The notes under the pieces were generated by a model. The model saw only the letters and a list, made by a program, of their open reading frames with translations. It was not told the origin of the DNA and searched no databases. A DNA stretch of 64,000 nucleotides, taken from assembly GCA_943370025.1 (NCBI GenBank), contig CALRPI020000024.1, positions 1 through 64,000 of the forward strand. Reading direction: 5' to 3'. The stretch's first letter is position 1. Each line of letters starts with the position of its first letter. The translations under genes were made by a program, and so were the position numbers. Positions 1 through 8,192 of the stretch are shown one piece after another. The DNA is from JAAUUE01 sp943370025. Lineage in GTDB: Bacteria; Cyanobacteriota; Cyanobacteriia; Cyanobacteriales; JAAUUE01.

Positions 1-54
1 GCGCCCGCAACAACCTCCAGAATCTCAGATAATTTGTTCACAGTGCGTAAGTCC
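1..54. repeat. Partial palindromic element, family C (right half)
   Basis: The window opens inside an element that ends in TGCGTAAGTCC. The same ending, preceded by a similar AT-rich stretch (ATAATTTGTT), occurs in the full copies at 61275-61363 and 26110-26203, which begin with the inverse GGACTTACGCA. Only the right half is visible here. No gene is seen before position 161. Confidence 0.7.
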
Positions 55-160
55 TAAATATGTTACGTTTATTCGACTATTCTGCTTCGACTTAAAAGAT
101 ATTTGCCAAGTTCCTTTCCTAGAGAAATTGCCTCTCAGTGGTCAGTTGAACTCACCTTTA

Positions 161-712
161 CTAAATATTTTTAGCCACAATATTGGTGGGGATTTGATCA
201 ATACTGAGTTGATTTTTATTGATCCAGTATTGTTTGATTTTTTCATCGCCGTTTTTTCTTGCCCAATCAGAAAGCAGCTCTCGATCGCCTGCATAGTCAA
301 AATAAGGAACCCCCATTCCACAGGAGGTCTGGACTAGATCGATCTCCAGATCGAAAATTTGTCTTGCCCCCGGTAAAGGCTGGAAATGAGCGAAAAGTTC
401 TGACCATTCGCGATCGTTCTGGTGGATTACCCTTGCCGTACCATACAAGCGGAGAATAACTGGTTCTCCTTCTAGGGCACAAAACATGATCGTCATGCGC
501 GGGTTTTCTTGGACATGTGCCGAAGTTTCATTGCCACTCCCCGTAACATTAAGCCAAATCACCCGGTTCTGATGCAGAACTCGCAAAGAATCCATGCCTT
601 TTGGAGAAACGTTGACCCGACTATTGGCAGTAGCAGTCCCAACAAAGAAGATATTCTGGGCAACGATAAATTCAATTAATTGTGCAGAAAGTTCAGTATA
701 TTGTTTCCCCAT
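161..712 (-). CDS. Pyridoxamine 5'-phosphate oxidase-family FMN-binding protein
   Basis: A 183-residue protein of the split-barrel FMN-binding fold. The family-typical elements are a start near AQNIFFVGTATANSRVNVSPKG, where the SPKG strand contacts the flavin phosphate, then strands with VIWLNVTGSGNET and ENPRMTIMFCALEG. Length matches the short, single-domain members usually named pyridoxamine phosphate oxidase-related. Substrate cannot be read from sequence; family members use FMN or F420 or bind haem, and true PNP oxidase (PdxH) activity is not implied. It stands alone on the minus strand, with a hairpin (745-782) between it and the DoxX gene upstream. No strong ribosome binding site is visible. 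Confidence 0.8.
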   Translation of the reverse strand: MGKQYTELSAQLIEFIVAQNIFFVGTATANSRVNVSPKGMDSLRVLHQNRVIWLNVTGSGNETSAHVQENPRMTIMFCALEGEPVILRLYGTARVIHQNDREWSELFAHFQPLPGARQIFDLEIDLVQTSCGMGVPYFDYAGDRELLSDWARKNGDEKIKQYWINKNQLSIDQIPTNIVAKNI

Positions 713-744
713 ATTATATTTTCTGAGATATTGATTAGGTATGG

Positions 745-782
745 GCTTGCATGTAGGTGACTACAGCCGCCCACATGCAAGC
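745..782. repeat. Short hairpin between PNPOx-like and DoxX genes
   Basis: Inverted arms GCTTGCATGT (745-754) and ACATGCAAGC (773-782) form a perfect 10-bp stem. It lies just past the DoxX stop on the minus strand but has no following T-run, so a role as intrinsic terminator is uncertain. Confidence 0.5.
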
Positions 783-794
783 TTCTGTATTTCC

Positions 795-1187
795 TTAACT
801 CTTTTCGATTATTGGCTCAGGATTTGGTTTTGTATACCAATAAGCCCAAGCAATTAAAACAAACTGGAGCGGCAACCTTAACCACAAAACCGTGGGACTA
901 AATTCTGGAAAAAGTTGATGATTAACTGCCATATGAATGTTAGCTGGGAAAACTGCGAATAACAAGGCGATTAGTCCCCAGCCTGCTAGGGAAGTAAATT
1001 TAGGGATTAGCAATAACAATCCTAGTGCTATTTCACATAATCCGCTGAGATAAACCAGAAATAGATGCCAAGGCAGATAAGGCGGCATGATTTTCAGGTA
1101 GAAGCCACTATTGATAAAGTGATTTAGCCCAGCTAAGACAAAGAAAATTGCCAGCGTATACTTGAGAATGATTTTAGTTTTTTGCAT
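795..1187 (-). CDS. DoxX-family membrane protein
   Basis: About 130 residues with four hydrophobic segments: TLAIFFVLAGLNHF, LFLVYLSGLCEIALGLLLL, WGLIALLFAVFPANI and LPLQFVLIAWAYW. This arrangement, with the conserved G-x-N-H-F motif in the first helix and C-E-I-x-L-G in the second, is that of DoxX/MauE-like inner-membrane proteins. Biochemical role in cyanobacteria is unknown; some relatives work in thiol or quinone redox. I place the start at the ATG encoding MQKTK; a GTG three codons upstream (1196) is an alternative. A family A repeat begins about 105 bases upstream. Confidence 0.75.
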   Translation of the reverse strand: MQKTKIILKYTLAIFFVLAGLNHFINSGFYLKIMPPYLPWHLFLVYLSGLCEIALGLLLLIPKFTSLAGWGLIALLFAVFPANIHMAVNHQLFPEFSPTVLWLRLPLQFVLIAWAYWYTKPNPEPIIEKS

Positions 1188-1292
1188 GTAATACACATTA
1201 GAATAGCCGTTTTTGTTCAGGACTTATATCAAACAGGATAGCAGCAATTCTAAGTATAGAAATAATGTTCGATCGATAGAATCTGGCAACCT

Positions 1293-1382
1293 CTATAGCG
1301 ATCCTAAATGGGTTGAGAACGGCTCTCCCTCCGGGAGAGCCGTTCTCAACCCTCTAAAATTCTAAATTCATTTAGGGTAACC
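1293..1382. repeat. Palindromic element, family A (variant A')
   Basis: It begins CTATAGCGATCCTAAAT and contains the long hairpin at 1311-1351 (arms GGTTGAGAACGGCTCTCC and its complement), then an AT-rich tail ending near ATTTAGGG. The same arms and tail recur at 20424-20710, where the hairpin is split by another element. It abuts the next element without a spacer and lies about 105 bases upstream of the DoxX start, its TAGGATCGCTATAG end facing that gene. Confidence 0.8.
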
Positions 1383-1482
1383 ATAGCAGTCCTAAATCAT
1401 TTTCTAACAGTTGCCAAGTAAACTTGCTTTTAGTAAATGGTTTCACCTGCCGAAGGCAGGTGAAACCATTTAGGATCGCTAT
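1383..1482. repeat. Palindromic element, family A (100 bp)
   Basis: An inverted 100-bp copy of the element at 26291-26390. Both carry near-identical ends (ATAGCGATCCTAAAT against ATTTAGGACTGCTAT), a hairpin with arms GGTTTCACC(T/C)GCC, and the internal stretch CTTGGCAACTGTTAG. Between 1188 and 1938 I see only repeats (these two and family B at 1610-1715, plus a hairpin at 1865-1885) and no credible gene. Confidence 0.85.
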
Positions 1483-1609
1483 ATATATACGTTCTACAAT
1501 GGAAATTACTAGGTTCATAATGCTACACTTGCTCAATAGGCATGGTATTTACACCAGAGGTTTTCCTGATGGAAGAGATATTTCTGCAAATGCTATGCCC
1601 TCCTTTATT

Positions 1610-1715
1610 TACAGCACTTTGCGTTCAAATGAGGCACACCTCGAATATTGAAGGTCTTAGTTAATGTTGGGTTTGAGAGTGGGTGGCTGTAGCCACCCAC
1701 TCTCAAACTGCTGTA
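1610..1715. repeat. MITE-like element, family B, copy 1
   Basis: About 106 bp with terminal inverted repeats TACAGCA and TGCTGTA. Inside are GCGTTCAAATGAG, ATATTGAA and a strong hairpin with arms GTTTGAGAGTGGGTGGCT and its complement. Other copies are at 7914-8022, 24005-24109 and, inverted, 62862-62967. Confidence 0.85.
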
Positions 1716-1848
1716 GTAGTGGCAAAAAAGTAAGAATTTCCCTCGCGCATCCTGACCTTTGTAGGACTACCCTTGATTCAATGCCGATTCTGTAAAAGGT
1801 TTAATCACTAATAGGATTTAAGCACTGCCAACGAATTATAAATAGTTG

Positions 1849-1912
1849 TGGAAGTCTTTGCGGGCTTCGACGACCCTCAGCCCGCAAAGACCTCCAAATG
1901 CGTAAGTCCTAA
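1849..1912. repeat. Partial family C palindromic repeat
   Basis: A hairpin with arms GTCTTTGCGGGCTTCGAC and its imperfect complement, followed by AAATGCGTAAGTCCTAA, the typical family C end. It sits about 30 bases upstream of the M16 peptidase start. Confidence 0.65.
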
Positions 1913-1938
1913 CTAATCTATTACCCCCATCAAATATC

Positions 1939-3210
1939 ATGCTCCATAATCAGACTCAGCCCCTCAATTCCCCCACCATCCATAAATTAGCCAATGGGTT
2001 GACCATTGTTGCCGAGCAGATGCCTGTAGAGGCGGTGAATCTAAATATCTGGTTGCCGGTGGGTTCGATGGTGGAAACCGATGCGATTAATGGCATGGCA
2101 CATTTTTTGGAACATATGGTGTTTAAGGGAACTGACCAGTTGCAGATGGGGGAATTTGAGCAACGGATTGAGGAAATGGGAGCAGTGACTAATGCGGCCA
2201 CTAGCCAAGACTACACCCATTACTACATCACCACGGCTCCGAAGGATTTTGCCGAGTTAGCTCCCCTACAACTAGAAGTAGTCCTGAATGCGACGATCCC
2301 CGAAGAGGCTTTTCATCGAGAGAAACTAGTGGTACTAGAAGAGATTAATCGCAGTGATGATAACCCTCAGCGCCGCATCTATCAAAAAGCGATCGCCCTT
2401 GCCTGTGCTGAGTTGCCCTACCGTCGCCCTGTGTTGGGACCACGGCAGGTGATTGAAAACCTCCAACCGACACAGATGCAGGAATTTCACCGCCATTGGT
2501 ATCATCCTGCCATGATGACTGCTGCGGTGGTGGGAAATTTACCCGTCGAGGAGATGATTGAGATCGTCACCAAGGCTCTGGATCAGGGCGATTATCCTTC
2601 CCAGCTACCCCAAGCCCTAGGAGAATTTATCTCTGAAACGCCTTTTGAAACTATTGTTCGCCAAGAATGTACCGATGATGGAATTCAGCAGGCTAGATTG
2701 GTTATGGTGTGGCGAGTACCGGGTTTTCAGAACCTTGCCCAAACCTATGCCCTCGATGTGCTATCGGTAATTCTGGGGCAGGGCAGACTTTCACGGTTAT
2801 TTCAAGAATTGCGGGAAGATAAGCAACTTGTGACGCAAATTGGGGTGAGTAATATGACTCTCCAGTGGCAGGGGGTATTTTATATTGGGGCGCAGTTGCC
2901 AGTGGAAAATATTCCTGTAGTAGAAGCAGCGATCGCCCGCCATATGGAAAAGTTACAAAATGAATTAGTGACGATCGCCGAAATGGAACGAGTCCGGACT
3001 CAGGTGGCGAATAGGTTTGTGTTTGGCAATGAACGTCCTAGCGATCGGGCGGGACTTTATGGCTACTATCAATCTTTGATGGGAGACTTGCAACCCGCCA
3101 TGAACTATCCAGAAATCATTAGGTCTCTAACCCCAGAAGACCTGCAACAAGCTGCCCAAAAATATCTCAACCCCAAAGCCTACGGTATCCTCACCGTTAA
3201 ACCAACGTAG
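1939..3210 (+). CDS. M16-family zinc metallopeptidase (insulinase/processing peptidase-like)
   Basis: A 423-residue protein with the inverted zinc motif HxxEH at residues 55-59 (HFLEH) and the distal glutamate region VLEEINRSDD at about 133-141, the metal-binding set of active M16 peptidases. The N-terminal half carries the catalytic fold. The C-terminal half has the R/Y-type substrate-binding signature near GNERPSDRAGLYGYY. Length fits the single two-lobed bacterial type (PqqL/YmxG-like) that cleaves peptides in the cytoplasm or periplasm. No signal peptide is evident. Cyanobacteria often carry two M16 genes in tandem, but only one is seen here. A hairpin of the GGTGGGCA type follows the stop at once (3213-3230). 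Confidence 0.9.
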   Translation: MLHNQTQPLNSPTIHKLANGLTIVAEQMPVEAVNLNIWLPVGSMVETDAINGMAHFLEHMVFKGTDQLQMGEFEQRIEEMGAVTNAATSQDYTHYYITTAPKDFAELAPLQLEVVLNATIPEEAFHREKLVVLEEINRSDDNPQRRIYQKAIALACAELPYRRPVLGPRQVIENLQPTQMQEFHRHWYHPAMMTAAVVGNLPVEEMIEIVTKALDQGDYPSQLPQALGEFISETPFETIVRQECTDDGIQQARLVMVWRVPGFQNLAQTYALDVLSVILGQGRLSRLFQELREDKQLVTQIGVSNMTLQWQGVFYIGAQLPVENIPVVEAAIARHMEKLQNELVTIAEMERVRTQVANRFVFGNERPSDRAGLYGYYQSLMGDLQPAMNYPEIIRSLTPEDLQQAAQKYLNPKAYGILTVKPT

Positions 3211-3212
3211 CA

Positions 3213-3230
3213 GGGTGGGCATTGCCCACC
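3213..3230. repeat. GGTGGGCA/TGCCCACC hairpin (family F), after M16 gene
   Basis: Arms GGTGGGCA and TGCCCACC separated by one or two bases. Copies lie just after stop codons here and at 43552-43573 (chlI) and 58549-58566 (after zds), between convergent genes at 3688-3704, and in the 5' part of a lipoprotein gene (53023-53041). A transcript-end role is possible but there is no T-run. Confidence 0.65.
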
Positions 3231-3246
3231 ATTCATTGACTAGTAT

Positions 3247-3280
3247 CCTAGATAATTCATTCACATTGCGTAAGTCCTAT
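3247..3280. repeat. Solo family C repeat end
   Basis: The stretch from TCCTAGATAATTCATT to TGCGTAAGTCCT matches the right-hand end of family C elements (compare 1-54). The left half is absent. Confidence 0.55.
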
Positions 3281-3354
3281 TTTTGACTAACTGGATTAAC
3301 CCAAGTAATTCTTGCTAAATTAAATACAAACCTTAAGCTTGGAGGTTGGAGAGA

Positions 3355-3648
3355 ATGGTAAATGTTATGCAAATGGGAGAGATGGGAACGGAATTGTCGG
3401 CAATAGTAAGAGAGGTGAACGATCGCCAGACCCAAATTGTCATCGAGTCGGCGGGTCAGCCTGTGGTGGCAGTGGTTCCCTATGGTTATTTGATGAATTT
3501 ACTGGAGGCGTTGGAAGATGCGATCGATAGTAATTTACTCAAAAATGCTGTGGCTAGTAATGATAAATTTTTCAGCTTTGAGGAAGTAGTTGAGGCACAT
3601 AACCAAGCTCATGATGTAGAGGTGCAAGTAGAGGATTTCATAAAATAA
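3355..3648 (+). CDS. Phd/YefM-family type II antitoxin, no partner toxin
   Basis: About 97 residues. It opens with the Phd/YefM fold typical of DNA-binding antitoxins: MGTELSAIVREVNDRQTQIVIESAGQPVVAVVPYGYL, a beta-alpha repressor domain. An acidic C-terminal tail would normally wrap a toxin. The ATG at 3355 is preferred because GGAGG (3341-3345) lies nine bases upstream; the TTG at 3346 is too close. No RelE, Doc or PIN-type toxin follows on this strand, since the next gene is a convergent Uma2. The gene may be an orphan or regulate something else. Confidence 0.75.
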   Translation: MVNVMQMGEMGTELSAIVREVNDRQTQIVIESAGQPVVAVVPYGYLMNLLEALEDAIDSNLLKNAVASNDKFFSFEEVVEAHNQAHDVEVQVEDFIK

Positions 3649-3718
3649 TGGGCGATCGCTATAGTTAGTTTTGCTATTTGGTTTTGTGGTGGGCAGTGCC
3701 CACCCTACTTAGATTCTA

Positions 3719-4291
3719 TTAGACAAATTCAACTAGGTCGTAGACTTCAGCAAGGGGGATTTGCAGGTCGATCGCATTCATTGCTAAAACTGCATCAAGA
3801 TTTTCGTATTCTCTCAACAGCCAACCAGTCTGAGTTTTTTGATATTGAGCAACGTAGGGCTGATATTGCTCTACTAAAACATATTCTTGAAAATCAGGAA
3901 TAGACCGATAATAGTCAAACTTTTCTCCTTTGTCATAGTTTTTCGTTGAGGCTGATAAAACTTCCATAATCACTAATGGATTAGTTACTGTAGTTCGATT
4001 ATCACCCTCAAATACTGGCTGTCCCGGAATTACCATTACATCAGGATAGGTATATTCTCGATAGCGTGGTATCCACAAACGCATATCGTTCATATATATT
4101 CGATAGGCTTTACCCCGCAAGATCGATCGCAAATAGGTTACCAAGTTAATGGCAATCTGGTTATGTTCGGCGGTTCCCCCAGTCATCGGGACAATTTCTC
4201 CATCATGATATTCACTTCTAAAGGCAGCAACTTCTTCTAGTGCCAAATATTCTGAGGGGCTGTACGATCGTTTTTGGGTTTGGATGACCAT
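3719..4291 (-). CDS. Uma2-family (DUF820) putative endonuclease
   Basis: A 190-residue protein of the Uma2/DUF820 family, greatly expanded in cyanobacteria and built on a PD-(D/E)XK nuclease fold. Visible signatures are the opening YSPSEYLALEEVAAFRSEYHDGE, the central D-V-M-V segment (YTYPDVMVIPGQP) and the strand NPLVIMEVLSAST, whose acidic residues are the probable active site. Cellular substrate is unknown. Two more members occur in this window (19729-20349 and 38066-38989). The gene converges on the Phd-like antitoxin with a family F hairpin between them. Confidence 0.88.
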   Translation of the reverse strand: MVIQTQKRSYSPSEYLALEEVAAFRSEYHDGEIVPMTGGTAEHNQIAINLVTYLRSILRGKAYRIYMNDMRLWIPRYREYTYPDVMVIPGQPVFEGDNRTTVTNPLVIMEVLSASTKNYDKGEKFDYYRSIPDFQEYVLVEQYQPYVAQYQKTQTGWLLREYENLDAVLAMNAIDLQIPLAEVYDLVEFV

Positions 4292-4347
4292 GGCTTGTCT
4301 CTTCAGAATTGGTGCTACTTATAAGTATATGGGCAATGTCAGCCCTG

Positions 4348-5139
4348 CTAGGGATTGAAGCTCTCTGCCCAGAGAAAATATGGACCAAACCTTGAACCCG
4401 TGCAAAATTCACCTCCAGCTTCTTTGCCTTTGGGCGTGAGGTAGTGATTGCTATCTTTGATTTCGAGATAGCCCGATGTAACCAGTTTTTCCATTAGTGC
4501 GCTGGTCTTGATGCCTAGCTTTCGAGCTAGTTTCGATGAAGTTAACTTGGTTGAGGTATCATCATCTTCAGGTTTTTGATCGATTTTTGGCTCATTTTTT
4601 GGATCGATCGAAGGTATAACCTGCTCAAGAGAAGTTGGCATCACCCCCACTTTAGAGGCAATTGATTGAGTCTTGACAGTGATGGGAGGTACAACCCGTT
4701 CAAGAGAGATGCGGACTTCCTCACTCACTCTAATGATCCGTTGCGCCTCTTCGTAGGCATCTTTATAAAGTTCAGGGTCGTCGGTGCGGTGAATTAGTAC
4801 TCCCATCTCATTATTGTTAACTTGGCTGAACTCGTACAAGTTAAGACTAGTGACTATGCAAAGTTCTTCATTGAGGTAGCACTTGGCATGAAGATTTTTG
4901 CAGAAACTGGTGCGAATATAGGAAAGCTCTTTCAACCAGCCAATTTCCTCTGGTTGAAGTTCGCTCTTGCCATAAACGATCCGCACATCTATTTTTAAGC
5001 GGTTCTTGTCTGACAAAAGTTCTTTCACCCGATCGTTGAGTTTCAAGAATGGACTGATTAAGATCAGCCTGTCCTTGGCATTTTTGATTAATTCTTCAAG
5101 AAAGTAGTTAGTCGCGCTGGTATTCAGAAATTTTGCCAT
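4348..5139 (-). CDS. PLD-like nuclease domain protein with C-terminal winged helix
   Basis: A 263-residue protein. Residues 1-140 form one phospholipase D-like domain with the HxK motif at 84-86 (LHAKCYL) and the following S-x-N (TSLN, about 97-100). Such single-motif proteins usually dimerise to make one nuclease site. A variable Pro/Asp-rich linker follows. The last 70 residues look like a DNA-binding winged helix (TSSKLARKLGIKTSALMEKL, then YLTPKGKEAG). I infer a DNA- or RNA-directed nuclease or repair factor. No mobile-element or defence partner is adjacent. It is separated by 200 bases from divergent lysC. Confidence 0.7.
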   Translation of the reverse strand: MAKFLNTSATNYFLEELIKNAKDRLILISPFLKLNDRVKELLSDKNRLKIDVRIVYGKSELQPEEIGWLKELSYIRTSFCKNLHAKCYLNEELCIVTSLNLYEFSQVNNNEMGVLIHRTDDPELYKDAYEEAQRIIRVSEEVRISLERVVPPITVKTQSIASKVGVMPTSLEQVIPSIDPKNEPKIDQKPEDDDTSTKLTSSKLARKLGIKTSALMEKLVTSGYLEIKDSNHYLTPKGKEAGGEFCTGSRFGPYFLWAESFNP

Positions 5140-5339
5140 GAGGGTATTTTGCTGGCTGGGATATTCAAGATCAACAACTGGATATTAAAACATCGTAGCT
5201 TTTTTAATTGCTATTTTTGAGATCATTCCCCAAAACCCTAAGGAAATTGGTAAAAGTATCTCTATGGCTTGCTTGATTGCAGTATCATCAATTATGCAAT
5301 TCATCGAAAGTAACGAAAAATCATCGAAAAATAATAGTC

Positions 5340-7139
5340 ATGGCATTAGTTGTCCAAAAATACGGCGGTAGTTCTGTTGGTTCAGTAGAGCGAATTCAGG
5401 CAGTGGCAAAGCGAGTCTGCCAAACAGTCAAGGCGGGAAATTCCCTCGTAGTCGTGGTGTCAGCCATGGGAAAAACCACCGATGGGCTGGTGAAACTTGC
5501 CAAAGATATTTCCAGCAACCCCAGCCGCCGCGAAATGGATATGTTGCTTTCCACCGGAGAACAGGTGACGATCGCCCTCCTCGCCATGGCACTGCAAGAA
5601 CTAGGGCAGGATGCTATCTCCCTTACCGGGGCGCAGGTGGGCATTGTCACTGAAGCTGCCCATAGCAAAGCTAGAATTTTGGAAATTTCTCCCGATCGCC
5701 TAGAGCGCCATCTCCAAGAGGGGAAAGTTGTTGTGGTGGCTGGGTTTCAGGGGATTAGCAACACTGATGAATTAGAAATTACTACCCTAGGGCGGGGTGG
5801 GTCTGATACTTCGGCAGTGGCTCTGGCAGCGGCGATTAAAGCCGACTATTGTGAAATCTACACCGATGTTCCCGGCATCCTCACCACCGACCCCCGCCTC
5901 GTCCCCGATGCCCAACTATTGCGGGAAATTACTGCCGATGAAATGCTAGAACTCGCTAGCCTAGGGGCAAAGGTCTTGCATCCGAGAGCGGTAGAAATTG
6001 CCCGAAACTACGGAGTGGAGTTGGTGGTGCGATCGAGCTGGAGTGACGATCCGGGGACTAGGGTGATCTCGCCGCCAACCCAAGCCCGTCCCATGACTGG
6101 GTTGGAATTGACCCATCCCGTGGATGCGGTGGAATTTGACCTCGATCAGGCTAAGGTTTCTTTGTGGCGAGTCCCCGATCGCCCCGGCATTGCCGCCACC
6201 CTATTTGGGGAAATTTCTCAAGAAAATATCGATATAGATCTAGTTATTCAATCAATCCACGAAGGCAACACCAACGATATTGCCTGCACCGTGACTAGGG
6301 CAGAGGCAAACCGCACCGAGGCTGTGGCGATCGCCATTACCCCTCGATTGCAGGGTGCTGCCCCAACTCCCGTAGAAGTGATGGTGGAAAAAGATATTGC
6401 CAAGGTGGCGATCGCTGGAGCCGGGATGATCGGCAGACCGGGCATTGCCGCCCAAATGTTTACCTCTCTGGCAGAGGCGGGGGTAAATATCCGCTTGATT
6501 TCTACTTCAGAAGTCAAGGTGAGTTGTGTAATTGCTGAAAGTGATGCCGATCGAGCGATCGCTGCCCTCTGTGCCACTTTTGCTGTAGATAATTCGCCCT
6601 TGACGATTGCACCCCAGCCCCTAGGCAACACGCCCCCGGTGCGGGGAGTGGCTCTGGATCTCAACCAAGCCCAATTAGCCATCCGCTATGTGCCCGATCG
6701 TCCCGGCAGGGCTGCCCAGTTGTTCCATGCCCTAGCCGAGGCGAATATCAGTGTGGATATGATCATCCAATCCCAACGTTGTCGGGTGATTGAGGATCTG
6801 CCTACCCGTGATATTGCCTTCACTGTCCATCAAGGGGATGCCCTGTTAGCTCAGGAAGTTCTGAAAAAATTAGAGGGGATGCTGCCCTGTAGTCAAGTAG
6901 TGGTGAATGAAGCGATCGCCAAGGTGAGTATTGTTGGAGCTGGAATGCTGGGGCAGCCCGGCATTGCTGCCCGGATGTTTGCTGCCCTCGCCGCCGAGAA
7001 AATCAATATCTATATGATCACCACCTCAGAGATCAAGGTGAGCTGTGTAGTTGCCCAAGACCAAGGGATCAGGGCATTACAAGTAGTCCATGCTGCCTTT
7101 GATTTGGGGGGAGATATCCAAATAGAAGTCCCAGCTTAA
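5340..7139 (+). CDS. lysC: Aspartate kinase with duplicated regulatory ACT region
   Basis: Catalyses ATP-dependent phosphorylation of L-aspartate, the first step to lysine, threonine and methionine. The 599-residue product starts MALVVQKYGGSSV, the kinase signature. The catalytic amino-acid-kinase domain runs to about residue 240 with GRGGSDTSA near 150. The regulatory part holds two tandem ACT pairs: VPDRPGIAATLF and VAIAGAGMIGRPGIAAQMF, then VPDRPGRAAQLF and VSIVGAGMLGQPGIAARMF. This doubling is the usual cyanobacterial layout, and most other bacterial monofunctional enzymes are near 410-450 residues. The ATG at 5340 is chosen because the kinase motif begins there. Feedback control by lysine and threonine is expected from the family. 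Its stop overlaps the stop of the convergent YlqD gene. Confidence 0.95.
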   Translation: MALVVQKYGGSSVGSVERIQAVAKRVCQTVKAGNSLVVVVSAMGKTTDGLVKLAKDISSNPSRREMDMLLSTGEQVTIALLAMALQELGQDAISLTGAQVGIVTEAAHSKARILEISPDRLERHLQEGKVVVVAGFQGISNTDELEITTLGRGGSDTSAVALAAAIKADYCEIYTDVPGILTTDPRLVPDAQLLREITADEMLELASLGAKVLHPRAVEIARNYGVELVVRSSWSDDPGTRVISPPTQARPMTGLELTHPVDAVEFDLDQAKVSLWRVPDRPGIAATLFGEISQENIDIDLVIQSIHEGNTNDIACTVTRAEANRTEAVAIAITPRLQGAAPTPVEVMVEKDIAKVAIAGAGMIGRPGIAAQMFTSLAEAGVNIRLISTSEVKVSCVIAESDADRAIAALCATFAVDNSPLTIAPQPLGNTPPVRGVALDLNQAQLAIRYVPDRPGRAAQLFHALAEANISVDMIIQSQRCRVIEDLPTRDIAFTVHQGDALLAQEVLKKLEGMLPCSQVVVNEAIAKVSIVGAGMLGQPGIAARMFAALAAEKINIYMITTSEIKVSCVVAQDQGIRALQVVHAAFDLGGDIQIEVPA

Positions 7140-7585
7140 ATCTCACCCCGAATTTCTTCGACAATCCCATCCCGGAGCAAAATCTCCACATTGGTTTTCA
7201 GGACTAGGTTATCGCCGACCCCTAAGCTAAACATACTTTCCATCTGCCCAGTCACCACTTCCTGTCCCAATTCCAAGAGTTGGACTTGTTGGAGTTGTTG
7301 CAGCATTTGATTCTTCTGGTTCAACAGGTCGCCTTTGCCTTGGTTGACCTGAGATTGGATATTTTCAATCTGTTGCACCATCTGGGGTCCGGGGGGTTGG
7401 AGTCCGGTTTTTTGCAGTTCTGAAATTGCCCGCTGCCCTTGCATATCTAGTTGTTGCAGTTGCACATCAATTTGTTCTACCTGTTGTTGGAGTTGCTGTT
7501 GAAAATCTTCCTTCCAACGGGGAGTGACTACGGATTTGATATTAACAACTCGTTTTAGAGATAGCTGGGATTTATTGTCTTCCAT
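7136..7585 (-). CDS. YlqD-family protein
   Basis: A 149-residue, glutamine-rich coiled-coil protein. Its N-terminus (SLKRVVNIKSVVTPRWKEDF) and C-terminus (LGVGDNLVLKTNVEILLRDGIVEEIRG) match the YlqD family found in cyanobacteria and Firmicutes. The middle 80 residues are heptad-like with many Gln and Leu residues. Molecular function is unknown. It converges on lysC with a 4-base overlap of the two stop regions. Confidence 0.8.
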   Translation of the reverse strand: MEDNKSQLSLKRVVNIKSVVTPRWKEDFQQQLQQQVEQIDVQLQQLDMQGQRAISELQKTGLQPPGPQMVQQIENIQSQVNQGKGDLLNQKNQMLQQLQQVQLLELGQEVVTGQMESMFSLGVGDNLVLKTNVEILLRDGIVEEIRGEI

Positions 7586-7913
7586 AGGAGTTAATTGGTT
7601 TATTTCTGTGGGCAGAAACTTTGTTATGTCTGCCGGATCAAGATTATCGCAAATTTGCCCTGATTCCTGTTTTTTGCTGGAGGATTAGATGGCGGATTAC
7701 CCTGTGTCAAAAAGAAATGATCTGGGGTTGCGAATATTCTCTGGTGGGGAATCCTTAGTAGGGCGATCGAGTTAGAGCGTTTGCGATCGCCCCTAACCAG
7801 TTAATCTGGCGTGAAATTTTCACAGGAGTGATCTGCTCTGAGGTCAAAGAAAGAGTGTGGGGATACAGCGGATAGTGCTTTCGCAAGACACATATAAAAT
7901 CTTGCAAACCTCA
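7586..7913. other. Intergenic region, no gene seen
   Basis: About 330 bases upstream of the YlqD gene. It holds two GCGATCGC-type sites and AT-rich sequence but no frame with gene-like character. It leads into the family B element at 7914. A minus-strand frame here (7801-8118) runs straight through that element and is not counted as a gene. Confidence 0.5.
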
Positions 7914-8022
7914 TACAGCATTTTGTGTTCAAATGAGACACACCACAAATATTGAAAGTCCTATCAATGTTGGGTTTGAGAGTGGGCTGAGGGTCGTCGA
8001 AGCCCACTCTCAAACTGCTGTA
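7914..8022. repeat. MITE-like element, family B, copy 2
   Basis: Ends TACAGCA and TGCTGTA, internal GTTCAAATGAGACACACC. In place of the GGTGGCTGTAGCCACC hairpin top of other copies it has GGGCTGAGGGTCGTCGAAGCCC. The tip of the hairpin has therefore been exchanged while the rest of the element is conserved. Confidence 0.85.
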
Positions 8023-8192
8023 AGTCCGTATTTCACGGTGAAAAAGGTATAATGCAACTACCAGCACGATCGGGAGTGCTACTAACACCCCCGCCGCTTT
8101 CACTGGTAGTATTTTCACCTGTAAAGGGCAGGTTACTCACATGAATAATTTAACAGATTCCCATTGTGGTATCTCCAAGAGAGGGATCCATA

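Noticed and set aside
1424..1651. 75-codon plus-strand frame
   Set aside because: It runs from inside a family A element into a family B element; composition is not gene-like.
7801..8118. 105-codon minus-strand frame starting with a hydrophobic segment
   Set aside because: Two thirds of it is the family B element and its flanks, there is no ribosome binding site, and only the first ~33 codons look protein-like. At best it is a truncated relic.
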